Of a stretch of 64,000 bases of DNA, positions 1-7,459 are shown piece after piece. A model generated the notes under the pieces. It was given only the letters and a program-made list of their open reading frames with translations, did not search any database and was not told the origin of the DNA. Position numbers and translations under genes: made by a program. How positions within the stretch are numbered: position 1 is the stretch's first letter; each line of letters opens with the position of its first letter. The stretch is from Desulfovibrio sp. (GTDB lineage: Bacteria > Desulfobacterota > Desulfovibrionia > Desulfovibrionales > Desulfovibrionaceae): the NCBI GenBank assembly GCA_017415765.1, contig JAFQED010000064.1, positions 1 to 64,000 on the forward strand, in the 5' to 3' direction.

Positions 1-81
1 ATGTGCTGTGGCCGAACCCCCATGCAAACTCTGCTGGAGGGTAAAAACATCTGGATGGAGAAGGTCGGACAGCTCAACTAA
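1..81 (+). mobile_element. IS481-like transposase, C-terminal fragment cut by the window edge
   Basis: Frame 1 is open from the first base to a TAA at 79-81 and encodes 26 residues with the segment CCGRTPMQTLLEGK. That block closely resembles the conserved C-terminal end of IS481-family DDE transposases (a GRTP motif followed by a short basic tail). The rest of the gene lies left of the window, so neither length nor catalytic residues can be judged. The element marks the left border of the accessory region. The family call rests on this short motif only. Confidence 0.6.
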
Positions 82-109
82 ACGGACAGTTGACCATCAA
101 AACGGAGCT

Positions 110-138
110 TACTGTCAGATCAAGTCGGAACCAGTACA
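110..138. repeat. Possible terminal inverted repeat of the IS481-like element
   Basis: About 30 bases after the transposase stop there is a segment which, read on the minus strand, begins TGTACTGGTTCCGACTTGAT. A TGT-starting end at this distance from the stop is what IS481-type elements usually have. The partner repeat is outside the window, so this is inference from position and the TGT end. Confidence 0.35.
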
Positions 139-405
139 CATATATTACTCCTGTATCGTCTGAATCCGCTGTAAGCAAGATATGCCCAGCCTCCTTGCTG
201 CCAGCCTCTCCCCCTTCAATAAATCAAGCTCCACAAAGGAAAGTCTGGACAATCAGGCCCGCAGGTTTGTGCCCAACAACACATCCCGAAAAATTTTTTC
301 AAAATTCCTGTATCCGAATATTCAAATTTTTCTCCTGTAGTTTACAGTAGTTACCGTAGCCCACCAGATTTTGGCGACTCTCATATAGAAATAGGAGGAG
401 CGGGC
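139..405. other. Non-coding stretch between the IS end and the first accessory gene
   Basis: An 86-codon open frame covers part of this stretch (90-350), but it has no ribosome binding site, overlaps the IS end and has unremarkable composition, so I do not call it. The sequence becomes AT-rich near 285-340. I see no tRNA, strong hairpin or repeat here. Confidence 0.4.
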
Positions 406-434
406 TTGACGCTTCAGGCAATTCAGGTGATATG
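406..434 (+). promoter_or_regulatory. Putative promoter for the 469-1041 gene
   Basis: TTGACG at 406-411 is followed after 17 bases by GATATG at 429-434. The 11-mer GCTTGACGCTT at 404-414 recurs at 1326-1336 at the same place relative to a second candidate promoter. The -10 match is weak (3 of 6), so this is a candidate only. Confidence 0.35.
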
Positions 435-468
435 CTTGGGCTGAATCCCTGTCCCCCTTGGAGGCGTC

Positions 469-1041
469 ATGTCACAGCGCACATTGGAAGAACTCTTTGC
501 CAGCGTGCCGGAGCATATCAAGGCAAAGGCCATCTATGAGCATATCTTGGAGTTGTGTACTGCCGGAGAGGAGGCAAAAGCCAGCAGCCTTTTTGAAAGC
601 CTGTGCAGCGTACCCGGCCATGACGCCATAAAGGCGCAATCTGCATGGCAGCTTGTACGGCATTTTATCAACCACGGCTGTCTGAAAAAAGCCCAAAGTT
701 GCTATGCAGTTTTAGAGGCTTTGGAACAGTCGGATATTGTGCAGGAAATTCGGGCAAAGGCAGTCCATATCCTTGTCCATGCGCTTTTGCAACACAATCT
801 CCGTGACGGATGCAAAATCTGGCTCGATCTGGCCGGAGATTTGACCTCAAACGGTCTGGAATGGCTGCTGGCCCGCACAGGTCTGCTTTTGCTTCAGCAC
901 GCATACCAAAATTCGGATACGGCAATGATGCAAAATGTCTATGAGGCATTGTGCTGTTTGCCGACTACACCCCACAGCCAAAAATCTCTGGTTCAGGCAG
1001 CAAAAATCATGCAGCGACAGGAAGATACTGCACCGAGATAA
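469..1041 (+). CDS. Hypothetical helical-repeat protein (190 aa)
   Basis: I do not recognise the family. The 190-residue protein has no signal peptide or membrane segment. It is rich in Ala, Leu and short amphipathic helices (for example KAKAIYEHILELC and WQLVRHFINHGCLKKAQ), which suggests a TPR- or HEAT-like helical-repeat scaffold. The start is well supported by GGAGG seven bases before the ATG. The gene ends exactly where the convergent XRE regulator gene ends (1041/1042). A promoter-like TTGACG/GATATG pair lies about 35 bases upstream. Role in the element unknown. Confidence 0.6.
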   Translation: MSQRTLEELFASVPEHIKAKAIYEHILELCTAGEEAKASSLFESLCSVPGHDAIKAQSAWQLVRHFINHGCLKKAQSCYAVLEALEQSDIVQEIRAKAVHILVHALLQHNLRDGCKIWLDLAGDLTSNGLEWLLARTGLLLLQHAYQNSDTAMMQNVYEALCCLPTTPHSQKSLVQAAKIMQRQEDTAPR

Positions 1042-1305
1042 TTACCGCATTTGCGCCAGATTGCAGAGCTTGCGCTGCTCCTGTTCTATACGGCCAACCA
1101 GCTCGGATGCGGAAATGCCCAAAGCCTCTGCCAGAAAGAAAAGGGAATTGAGCGTTGGGCGGTATTTCCCCTGCTCTATTTGCAGCAAATACACCCGGTC
1201 GATAGAGGCCAATCCGGCCAGCTTGCGCTTGCTCAGTCCCGCGTCTTCGCGGAGCTGGGCCAGCACACTCGAAATAGCCTGAGACAAACAGGGATAATCT
1301 TCCAT
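1042..1305 (-). CDS. XRE-family helix-turn-helix transcriptional regulator
   Basis: This 87-residue cytoplasmic DNA-binding protein has a classical Cro/C1-type HTH: AQLREDAGLSKRKLAGLASI, then DRVYLLQIEQGKYRPTLNSL and LAEALGISASELV. Such proteins usually repress the promoters of the mobile element that carries them. I start it at MEDYP; the frame stays open further upstream, but the extra residues are unlike the family. The site before this ATG is a GAGG lying directly against it, so the exact start is not firm. Two promoter-like TTGACG sites sharing an 11-mer lie on either side (404-414 and 1326-1336) and are plausible operator regions. It converges on the 469-1041 gene with no gap. Confidence 0.8.
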   Translation of the reverse strand: MEDYPCLSQAISSVLAQLREDAGLSKRKLAGLASIDRVYLLQIEQGKYRPTLNSLFFLAEALGISASELVGRIEQEQRKLCNLAQMR

Positions 1306-1327
1306 CCTCAAATAGTAGCAGGATGGC

Positions 1328-1356
1328 TTGACGCTTTGCATATGTTGGCATACACA
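1328..1356 (+). promoter_or_regulatory. Putative promoter shared in motif with the one at 406-434
   Basis: TTGACG at 1328-1333 is followed by TACACA at 1351-1356 with 17 bases between. The surrounding 11-mer GCTTGACGCTT (1326-1336) is identical to 404-414. It points into the small-peptide gene at 1397 and lies just upstream of the divergent XRE gene, the usual place for an autoregulated operator. Confidence 0.35.
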
Positions 1357-1396
1357 ACAAGAAAGGCTAACCACCCATAAACCAAGAGAGAACGGC

Positions 1397-1498
1397 ATGT
1401 CACAGAAGCGGCTTGCCCTGTACGGCACTATCTTGGCAATCCTGTTTTTGTTTTGTGTTTTTGTGCTGGGGATAGACCCCATATTTATGGTGGCATAG
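1397..1498 (+). CDS. Small single-pass membrane peptide (33 aa)
   Basis: ATG at 1397 opens a 33-codon frame ending TAG at 1498. After a basic N-terminus (MSQKRLALYG) comes a strongly hydrophobic run of about 20 residues (TILAILFLFCVFVLGID), typical of a single-pass inner-membrane peptide. A GAGAG-type Shine-Dalgarno sits about 6 bases upstream, and the next gene's AGGAGG begins at this gene's stop codon, suggesting translational coupling. Holin-like, toxin-like or signalling roles are possible, but nothing in the sequence decides. Confidence 0.45.
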   Translation: MSQKRLALYGTILAILFLFCVFVLGIDPIFMVA

Positions 1499-1509
1499 GA
1501 GGAATGGTA

Positions 1510-1725
1510 ATGGCTCACATCCGATATGTTGGCACAGGCAGAAAATCCCCGGAAATCACCATCACCGTTTCAATGGACAGGGGGCGTAACTGGCGCAAGC
1601 AAACGCTCAAAAGCGGGCAAACCTACAATATCCCGCCTACGGTAACGGATTTGCGTATAGACAATGTGCCCTATGACCCGAAGCTGAAATACGTTGTGCG
1701 GGATGGGAATGTAGCGCAGGAGTAG
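1510..1725 (+). CDS. Small hypothetical protein (71 aa)
   Basis: I do not recognise the family. The 71-residue protein starts MAHIRYVGTG and is beta-rich with alternating polar and hydrophobic residues (EITITVSMDRGRNWRKQ and TVTDLRIDNVPYDPKLKY), so it may be a small beta-barrel or beta-sandwich. The AGGAGG at about 1497-1502 decides the start: it is 7 bases from the ATG at 1510 and only one base from the alternative ATG at 1504. No signal peptide. It follows the small membrane peptide by 11 bases, so the two are probably one transcript. Confidence 0.55.
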   Translation: MAHIRYVGTGRKSPEITITVSMDRGRNWRKQTLKSGQTYNIPPTVTDLRIDNVPYDPKLKYVVRDGNVAQE

Positions 1726-1792
1726 AGGCTTGGCATAGAGATAGGCTAATAAAGTATAGATGTTGTAAATAACGAGAGGTCTGGATAGGAAA

Positions 1793-2428
1793 ATGGAAAG
1801 TACTAACATCAAATCAGTCGTTCATAAAAATTTGTTAAGGTTGTTGATTCCAGCACTAATTGTATTGTCTATTGTTGTATATTATGTCTATGTTCCTACG
1901 AGCCATACCACAAAAATAAGCATAACTCATGCGCTTCAAAAGACTAAAGAAATAGATAAGCTATATACTGGCGTTTATATCATCCCTGCCGTTGACAAAA
2001 AATACGATTTCAGGAAGCGCGATTTGCCTATGCACTACCTCAATCAGTTGGGGCAGAGTCTTGGTATAGGCTCTGGAGGCAATGATGATGCTAAAAAAGT
2101 TGTCAAAGGATATTGCAAGAAACGTTATGAAGTATCTGTCGGCTACAATAATATTACTGAACTGCTTAGTAACAACGAGGTAATTGAAAATGCCTGTCAG
2201 GGACGGACTGACAAGCTGCCAAATCCTCAAATCTTGGCTGTTAACTGCCGTAGTACCGAAGCGCGAGGAGATTATAGCGGCAATGACAGATGTTACCGCT
2301 GGGACACAGATGAAAAAATGAGGCGCAACTTGCTCATGGGCCAAATGAAACATGATGATATTCTTGAAAAGGTGAATAAACGCGGACGCGAATCCTTGAA
2401 AACACTGGCAACAATTTTTTGTGAGTAA
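1793..2428 (+). CDS. Hypothetical membrane-anchored protein (211 aa)
   Basis: The protein has a short cytoplasmic N-terminus (about 15 residues), one transmembrane helix at roughly residues 16-35 (LLRLLIPALIVLSIVVYYVY), and a soluble domain of about 175 residues with five cysteines. It is predicted to be anchored in the inner membrane with its domain in the periplasm. I do not recognise the domain. The gene is AT-richer than the core genome and is followed after 5 bases by a lipoprotein gene, so the two are probably co-expressed and may act together at the envelope. RBS is a weak GGA about 7 bases before ATG. Confidence 0.6.
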   Translation: MESTNIKSVVHKNLLRLLIPALIVLSIVVYYVYVPTSHTTKISITHALQKTKEIDKLYTGVYIIPAVDKKYDFRKRDLPMHYLNQLGQSLGIGSGGNDDAKKVVKGYCKKRYEVSVGYNNITELLSNNEVIENACQGRTDKLPNPQILAVNCRSTEARGDYSGNDRCYRWDTDEKMRRNLLMGQMKHDDILEKVNKRGRESLKTLATIFCE

Positions 2429-2433
2429 CAGCT

Positions 2434-2991
2434 ATGAAAAAGAGCTTTTTTTCCTTTCTGATGGTGGCACTCTTGTTAGCCGCTTGCAACAACAGCGATG
2501 ACTTGAAAAATATTGAAAATGCAGTACGTTCGGAAGTCTTGAAAGAATCCACTGGTATTGCTTCTTTAGAGGCAATTTATCTTGTTTCTTATATGCACTT
2601 TCAGGAGAATTTAATCGCATCGGATGACATCTACGTACAAAAGGATAGTGTAAGCATAGATTACGGATTTAAAATAGATGAAAACGCCATTCGTATTGTT
2701 GCAGATGGAGAGCGTAAAATTTTACAGGTGCGACTCCAGAAAGGAGAAGTTCTGGCTACAAACAGAATTACCATAGAAAACCCGGAAACAACGCATACAG
2801 GCTATCGTCCAAAAGACAAAAATACAGGTGAGTTTGTTGATGTTGATGCAGCCATGAATCAAGAGATTGAACAGATCAAGGCGGAATATGGCGAGCGCAA
2901 CTTGAAAACGGCGGCAGAAAATATCAAAAACTTTTTCAAAATTCTTGCGACAAAGTACGGGCTTGAATTGGATTTTCAGGTAGAAGCCTAA
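2434..2991 (+). CDS. Putative lipoprotein (185 aa)
   Basis: The N-terminus is a clear lipoprotein signal: MKKSFFSFLMVALLLAAC, with a lipobox L-A-A-C and the modified Cys at residue 18. The mature part alternates beta strands (SVSIDYGFKIDENAIRIV) with a C-terminal helix and ends KYGLELDFQVEA. The arrangement is reminiscent of DUF4230-like proteins but I cannot confirm that. It lies 5 bases after the membrane-anchored protein gene, and both are AT-rich, consistent with horizontal acquisition. Residue 19 is Asn, so an outer-membrane fate is likely, though the rules differ between lineages. Confidence 0.65.
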   Translation: MKKSFFSFLMVALLLAACNNSDDLKNIENAVRSEVLKESTGIASLEAIYLVSYMHFQENLIASDDIYVQKDSVSIDYGFKIDENAIRIVADGERKILQVRLQKGEVLATNRITIENPETTHTGYRPKDKNTGEFVDVDAAMNQEIEQIKAEYGERNLKTAAENIKNFFKILATKYGLELDFQVEA

Positions 2992-3043
2992 GATAAGTCT
3001 TTATGGTGTTCTACGAGATATGCCTTAACAAGTAGGAGAGGAT

Positions 3044-4108
3044 ATGCTAAAATTTATCAAAGTTATTGCTATAACTGTTTTATTTTCTATGTCACTGAAT
3101 TATAGTATTGTGCAATCTAAAGAAATATCGTTTGATACTCACATTGACATGGCAATTTTTATTAGCAAACTGCGTTCTGCAAAATACTCTCAGTATGCGG
3201 ACTATGCTAAATTGATACAATATCAAGAATCATTAAAAATTCCAGATGGGATCCCATATGACGAAAAAAAAGCTTTGTATGAACATAGGAAAAATCATCT
3301 TATGTTGTCAAAAGTACTTGATGATTACTTTAGTTTAAGTGGAATAGCAAAAAAATCTGTACAGTCATTTATAGATTTTTTCACTCTCAATCCATCAGGC
3401 ATGTATAGTGTTTTGAAAGAAAACTATGATGTTTTTATTAATGATGAAGCCCCTGAGCCTATCAAAAATGCAAGGAAGAAATGTGATGAAACATGGAAAG
3501 ATGTATGTTTTGTAATGTCGCAATATGGATATACCGAAGAAGGGTTAAAGGCACTTGCAGTCCATTTTTCTAATAATAAAATAAATACTGGTGGTCATAT
3601 TCAAAACACGATCGGATGTTGGTTTGTTGACGGAAAAAATTACCCATATAGTATTGAGTATGCAATAGCATTTTTTGAGTTGGCAGTAAAAGAGAAAAAT
3701 ACAGATGCATGTATCAATCTATCTAAATTGTATTATTTTGGAGGGTTTTCCAAAAAAAATCATGGCATAATAGACCATGAAAAAGCATTGCATTATGCAC
3801 ATATGGCTAATAGATATAACGCAAATCAGGAAGGTTTTGCTGAATATTATTCATATATAACAAGAAATTTACGCCACATAAATGACTATAAGGATGAAAA
3901 AAACAAAGATGATACTGGGATATACTATGTGTACATACAAGCTGCAAATGATGGCGATGCTGAAGCACAAGGCATAATAGGGCGGTGTTTTGAATATGGA
4001 ACAGGTGGTGTAAAAAAAGATATTCAGAAAGCCGTTATGTGGTATGAACGTGCAGCCAGCCAAGGTGACTCTTATGCTAAGTTTCGATTAGAAAATATAG
4101 GAAAATAA
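3044..4108 (+). CDS. Secreted Sel1-repeat protein (354 aa)
   Basis: The N-terminus (MLKFIKVIAITVLFSMSLNY, then SIVQSKE) looks like a Sec signal peptide, so the protein is probably periplasmic. The C-terminal half carries Sel1-like repeats: YSIEYAIAFFELAVKEKNTD, DHEKALHYAHMANRYNA, and the best one, GDAEAQGIIGRCFEYGTG followed by DIQKAVMWYERAASQGD. Sel1 repeats form helical solenoids for protein-protein contacts. The N-terminal 170 residues are not recognised. A good RBS (AGGAGAGG) precedes the ATG. The gene is strongly AT-rich compared with the core genes and ends before a rho-independent terminator. It closes a run of three envelope-directed genes. Confidence 0.7.
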   Translation: MLKFIKVIAITVLFSMSLNYSIVQSKEISFDTHIDMAIFISKLRSAKYSQYADYAKLIQYQESLKIPDGIPYDEKKALYEHRKNHLMLSKVLDDYFSLSGIAKKSVQSFIDFFTLNPSGMYSVLKENYDVFINDEAPEPIKNARKKCDETWKDVCFVMSQYGYTEEGLKALAVHFSNNKINTGGHIQNTIGCWFVDGKNYPYSIEYAIAFFELAVKEKNTDACINLSKLYYFGGFSKKNHGIIDHEKALHYAHMANRYNANQEGFAEYYSYITRNLRHINDYKDEKNKDDTGIYYVYIQAANDGDAEAQGIIGRCFEYGTGGVKKDIQKAVMWYERAASQGDSYAKFRLENIGK

Positions 4109-4143
4109 AAATTTTGTCTTATACAGTATCTTATAAATATAAT

Positions 4144-4168
4144 AACCCCGGCCAAAACCGGGGTTTTC
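4144..4168. terminator. Bidirectional rho-independent terminator
   Basis: AACCCCGG (4144-4151) pairs with CCGGGGTT (4158-4165), followed by a T run on the plus strand and preceded by A residues. It lies between the convergent Sel1-repeat gene (+) and the ERF gene (-) and can serve both. Confidence 0.8.
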
Positions 4169-4181
4169 TCATGCTTCTCTC

Positions 4182-4883
4182 CTACTTGTACTCATGCAGA
4201 GCGCGCATAAGGTCACGCTTTGCAAGAGGTTCATGCTTGCAGCGTTCCAGCAGTACTTTCTGCTCCTGATATTGGGCAGTGTTCAGTTTGTCTGGGGAAC
4301 AGTTATACTGGGTACGCAGATATGCACCATATTGGGTGGTCAGTTCCGACAACCCCAAATCGGCAAGCAGGGTGCTTAACGGCGTCCGTCTGGATGACGG
4401 AGATTTTGCGGCAGCGGAAACCTGCTTTTGTGCGGCAGGTGTCCTTGGCTGTCTTTGTCGGCTTGCTGGCTGGGAATAACCGCAAGCAGCATTGGCGTCA
4501 TCGTCCACTTCGGGAACGATGCCCAGCATGGCGGACAAGGCGTAGCGTCTGCCATAGGTAAAGGCACTGCCCATTGCCTGTGGGTCTCGTTTTGCCAGTG
4601 GGATAACGGCAAGCGATGCCTGATATTGTCCGCTTTCGGCATGGACGAACTTGGTAACAAGGCCAAGGCAGTCCCCGTCCACAGGAACGGGATACTGGGT
4701 GAGCAGTATGCCCTGTTGCAGGAGCGCATCCCGACAGGCATCCATAACGCTGTTCAGCGTGGCATATCTGGTATGCACAAAGGGGTTTTCCGCATCCTTG
4801 AAGGCGGGCAGCAGATTCTTCTGCACCTCGATCATGGCCTTGGACAGCTCGGTAATTTCAGTTGAGCAGAAGGCATAGTCCAT
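4182..4883 (-). CDS. ERF-family single-strand annealing recombinase
   Basis: This 233-residue protein has the ERF signature: an N-terminal helical part (LSKAMIEVQKNLLPAFKD), the NPFVHTRYATLNSVMDACRD block, and RRYALSAMLGIVPEVDDDAN. ERF proteins anneal complementary single strands in phage and plasmid recombination. The C-terminal third is a Gln/Pro/Ala-rich linker (about 145-175) followed by a small helical domain. The start is fixed by AGGAGGG 5 bases before the ATG. It is the last gene of the minus-strand operon, 8 bases after the Fe-S nuclease gene, which mirrors the phage pairing of an exonuclease with an annealing protein. Confidence 0.85.
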   Translation of the reverse strand: MDYAFCSTEITELSKAMIEVQKNLLPAFKDAENPFVHTRYATLNSVMDACRDALLQQGILLTQYPVPVDGDCLGLVTKFVHAESGQYQASLAVIPLAKRDPQAMGSAFTYGRRYALSAMLGIVPEVDDDANAACGYSQPASRQRQPRTPAAQKQVSAAAKSPSSRRTPLSTLLADLGLSELTTQYGAYLRTQYNCSPDKLNTAQYQEQKVLLERCKHEPLAKRDLMRALHEYK

Positions 4884-4891
4884 AATCCCTC

Positions 4892-5671
4892 CTATGCGGC
4901 CATACATCCGGCAAAGCAGATGTCCTGATGGACGCACCATGTACAGTGCATCCCCTGATTTTTCCAGAACAGCCCTTGTCGGATGGCATGGCTGATGCTG
5001 ACAATGCTCTCATGGAGTTTCAGGAAATCCGGCATCCTTCTTTCCGAGTGCAGCCAGACCACTTTGGCCTGTTTTGCACGCACCAGATAGAGCAAACTTA
5101 CTGGTAACTCGATATGGAAACCGAAGGTGCAGGCCACAAGGTAGGCATAGACGGTCAGTTCCATTGCGCGATTGGCTTGTTCCGTGTTGGGAGTGCGGGC
5201 CGTTGTCTTGATGTCGATAACGCGGGTCATTCCGTTGGGATCGGTATCAATGATGTCGGCATAGCCCCGCAGGACGATGCTTTCGTCAACTTCCCCGGAA
5301 ACGGGATGCACAAGTGGATGCTCGAAATAGGTCTCCATTTCATGGGTTTTCAGCTCACCGATTTTTTCCACAAAATCCGTGGCTTCTTGCAGGATATTTT
5401 CCTGTGCTTTCTGGAAGGCAAACTCGTCAGGATAAGCGGTTTTTTGCCAGTGATGATTTTGCCAAAATTCTCGTGAAACTTCGGCTGCCAAATCAGGCAC
5501 TTTTTTGCCGTAAACAAGGCAGTTTTCCACGATGTGATGCAAGGCCGAACCTTCTATCAGGGGAATCGGCGTTTTATCCGGGATAATTTTCTCCACATAG
5601 GTGAGCCGGAATTTTTCGGGACATTGGCAATAGGTATTCAGGCGGGATTTGGACAGCAGTAAAGGTTGCAT
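4892..5671 (-). CDS. RecB/Cas4-like PD-(D/E)XK nuclease with Fe-S cysteines
   Basis: The 259-residue protein opens with SKSRLNTYCQCPEKFRLTYV, the usual start of RecB-family nucleases. It carries IEGSALHHIVE (motif I), a GYADIID motif-II Asp and VIDIKTT (the D-x-K core). One cysteine cluster at the N-terminus (CQC) and three spaced cysteines at the C-terminus (HCTWC, DIC, AGC) match the 4Fe-4S staple of Cas4/AddB-type nucleases. It probably resects DNA ends to feed the neighbouring ERF annealase. Start at MQPLLLSK is supported by GGAG about 5 bases upstream; a longer open frame extends into the gene before it and is rejected. Confidence 0.85.
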   Translation of the reverse strand: MQPLLLSKSRLNTYCQCPEKFRLTYVEKIIPDKTPIPLIEGSALHHIVENCLVYGKKVPDLAAEVSREFWQNHHWQKTAYPDEFAFQKAQENILQEATDFVEKIGELKTHEMETYFEHPLVHPVSGEVDESIVLRGYADIIDTDPNGMTRVIDIKTTARTPNTEQANRAMELTVYAYLVACTFGFHIELPVSLLYLVRAKQAKVVWLHSERRMPDFLKLHESIVSISHAIRQGLFWKNQGMHCTWCVHQDICFAGCMAA

Positions 5672-5690
5672 TTTTACTCCTTTGAATGCG

Positions 5691-5903
5691 TCACTTCTGG
5701 CGTGATTCCAGCCAGGCAACAAAGTCCTCTTTTTTATAGACAACTTTTCTGCCGATTTTGTATCGGATTGGCCCTTTCTTTTCGCTGTCCAGATTGGCCA
5801 GATAGCGGATGGAGATACAGGAGCCAAGATAGCGCGGTATATCCTTTCGTGTCAGGATACACGGCATTTCAGGCAGGATGGATGCAAAGTCACCTTCTGC
5901 CAT
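5691..5903 (-). CDS. AlpA/excisionase-like small HTH protein (paralogue 1)
   Basis: A 70-residue DNA-binding protein of the AlpA/excisionase style: LTRKDIPRYLG forms the helix-turn-helix, and IRYKIGRKVVYKKEDFVAWL is the wing followed by the conserved Trp-Leu end. Family members act as excisionases or activators of mobile-element genes. An AGGAGG lies 4 bases before the ATG. A clear paralogue lies at 10700-10924; both share RYLANLDSEKKGP exactly. The two copies bracket most of the minus-strand operon. Confidence 0.75.
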   Translation of the reverse strand: MAEGDFASILPEMPCILTRKDIPRYLGSCISIRYLANLDSEKKGPIRYKIGRKVVYKKEDFVAWLESRQK

Positions 5904-5980
5904 GCTTCCTCCTTTACGATGGTGACAGAGGAAGCCCCTGCCACCATCGTTTTGATGATAGCAGGAATGGGAGGCCGTTT

Positions 5981-6865
5981 TTACGCAGCCAGACGCAATT
6001 TGCGGCGCGGTACATCCTCAAACGAGGCATCGACCGCTGCAAGGAGTTCCTGCATTTGATTATGCAGATTTTCCTTTACCAGACTGTTGGTTCGGATGGT
6101 GTTGACGCTGGTATTGGCAATGATGCTTTTACAGCGGTCAACAAGCTCGGAAAGTTGGGCATCCTCAAAGAGGTTGCGATTGCTGAAGCTGGCCAGAAAA
6201 TCCTTGAGATTTTCCACGGCGGCTTCACGCAATTTTCTGGGTTTGCCATCGTCACTGCCGCGCAGTTTGTCGGTCAGGTTGTCCACCAGATCGACAAATT
6301 CTCCGCGCAGGGCAGCAATGGCTTCCTGCCGGGCCTGTTCCATCAGGTTTTGGAACTTCTCTACCTCATCCTTATAGATGGATGGGGGCAGCACCCGTGA
6401 AACCGAAGGGCCAATAACGATGTACCGCCAGTGGAAGCGGAATCGTGTCTGGATTTCCTCCCGTGGCGGGTAATCACACTCGTTGAATAACTCGCCCAGC
6501 GATTCGCGGGCTTCCTGAACCGTCTCAGGATACCAGCGGATAAAGTCCTCGACCATGCTGTTGTATTCCCATTCCAGTTTCTTCAGGTTTTCCTGAACTT
6601 CTGGAATGAGCTTCTTGGACACCAGTACACAGCCGATAATGGGGAAAGGCAGGGCTATCTTTCGCAGATAGTTTCTGGCCTTGCCAACGACCTGTTTGAT
6701 ACGGGCAAGGGAATCTGGCGGCAGCAAGAGTTTGCGCCCGCGCAGAAAGTCCACATTGCCTACATCGGCAAGCAGGGCTTGCGGCAGCTTTTTATCCACC
6801 TGCCAGCAAGTGGCAGTAAGTTGGAGCAATGCCGCTTCGCGGAACATATTTTCAGCGGTAGCCAT
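5981..6865 (-). CDS. DUF3150 family protein (294 aa)
   Basis: This 294-residue soluble protein matches the DUF3150 type as I know it: a helical N-terminus (LLQLTATCWQVDKKLPQALL), a central YNSMVEDFIRWYPETVQEAR, then a long coiled-coil-like C-terminus. DUF3150 proteins occur in phages and integrative elements next to recombination genes; their function is not established to my knowledge. Start at MATAENMF is chosen because the 10 upstream codons lack a better site. The gene sits between the second AlpA-like gene and a small conserved gene in the same operon. Confidence 0.65.
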   Translation of the reverse strand: MATAENMFREAALLQLTATCWQVDKKLPQALLADVGNVDFLRGRKLLLPPDSLARIKQVVGKARNYLRKIALPFPIIGCVLVSKKLIPEVQENLKKLEWEYNSMVEDFIRWYPETVQEARESLGELFNECDYPPREEIQTRFRFHWRYIVIGPSVSRVLPPSIYKDEVEKFQNLMEQARQEAIAALRGEFVDLVDNLTDKLRGSDDGKPRKLREAAVENLKDFLASFSNRNLFEDAQLSELVDRCKSIIANTSVNTIRTNSLVKENLHNQMQELLAAVDASFEDVPRRKLRLAA

Positions 6866-6869
6866 AGGG

Positions 6870-7241
6870 TTATCCTTGTTGTTGCGGGGGGGCAATGTCG
6901 ATGCCCCGGATAAGGCTTACGTGAAAGGGGTCATCCCAGAACTGACCGCGAACTTCAGTGTCTTCCTCATCTTCGCCAATGCGGATAAAGCGATAGTGTG
7001 CTTCGTCCAGATCATCCATGAGGTTTTCCAATACGGAAACATCCTGATACTCAGGATACCATTTGAGCCAGTCCCATTGCCAGAGTTCTGCCTTGCTGGC
7101 AGCATCCACATAGTGGATACTGGCATGGCCAAGCAGACCTTGAGCAGCGGGAATACGGCTGTCATTACTGGAAAGTTTCTGCTTGAGGGCGGTAACACCC
7201 TCCTGAGACAACACAAGAGCGACTTCAGACCTGTAACCCAT
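6870..7241 (-). CDS. Hypothetical phage/plasmid-type protein (123 aa)
   Basis: The N-terminus MGYRSEVALVLSQEG is a recurrent start in small proteins of phages and plasmids. The rest contains aromatic-rich strands (ELWQWDWLKWYPEYQDV) and an acidic stretch (IGEDEEDTEV), followed by a variable tail. No catalytic motif is evident and the role is unknown. An AGGAGG lies 5 bases before the ATG. It lies 4 bases upstream of the DUF3150 gene and 11 bases downstream of the DUF2997 gene, consistent with one transcript. Confidence 0.6.
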   Translation of the reverse strand: MGYRSEVALVLSQEGVTALKQKLSSNDSRIPAAQGLLGHASIHYVDAASKAELWQWDWLKWYPEYQDVSVLENLMDDLDEAHYRFIRIGEDEEDTEVRGQFWDDPFHVSLIRGIDIAPPQQQG

Positions 7242-7252
7242 AGAGCATCCTC

Positions 7253-7450
7253 CTATCCGTTATTACTGGTGAGCATGAGCTGCTTTTCCACATAGGGGAC
7301 AAAGGCAGTGGGCTTCATCTTGATGAAGGTCTCCTCGCCAAGCAGGTCTTTCATAAACTTGGTGGCCTCAACACAGGATTTGCCGGGAAAGCCATAGGTG
7401 GACATTTCCACCCGGCCATCAGCCGTAACAGTGATTTGGACGATTCGCAT
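7253..7450 (-). CDS. DUF2997 family protein
   Basis: A 65-residue protein with the DUF2997 pattern: MRIVQITVTADGRVEMSTYGF, then GKSCVEATKFMKDLLGEE. The Cys and the F-x-G-x-S-C block are the family hallmark. It is encoded directly next to a DUF1257 protein and an AAA ATPase. That trio (DUF2997, DUF1257/Ycf35-like, AAA/Ycf46-like) recurs in cyanobacteria, plastids and some bacteria. Function unknown; the linkage suggests a physical complex with the ATPase. Confidence 0.75.
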   Translation of the reverse strand: MRIVQITVTADGRVEMSTYGFPGKSCVEATKFMKDLLGEETFIKMKPTAFVPYVEKQLMLTSNNG

Positions 7451-7459
7451 GATAAACTC

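Noticed and set aside
90..350. 86-residue plus-strand frame after the IS end
   Set aside because: It overlaps the probable IS terminus, has no ribosome binding site and reads like translated non-coding DNA.
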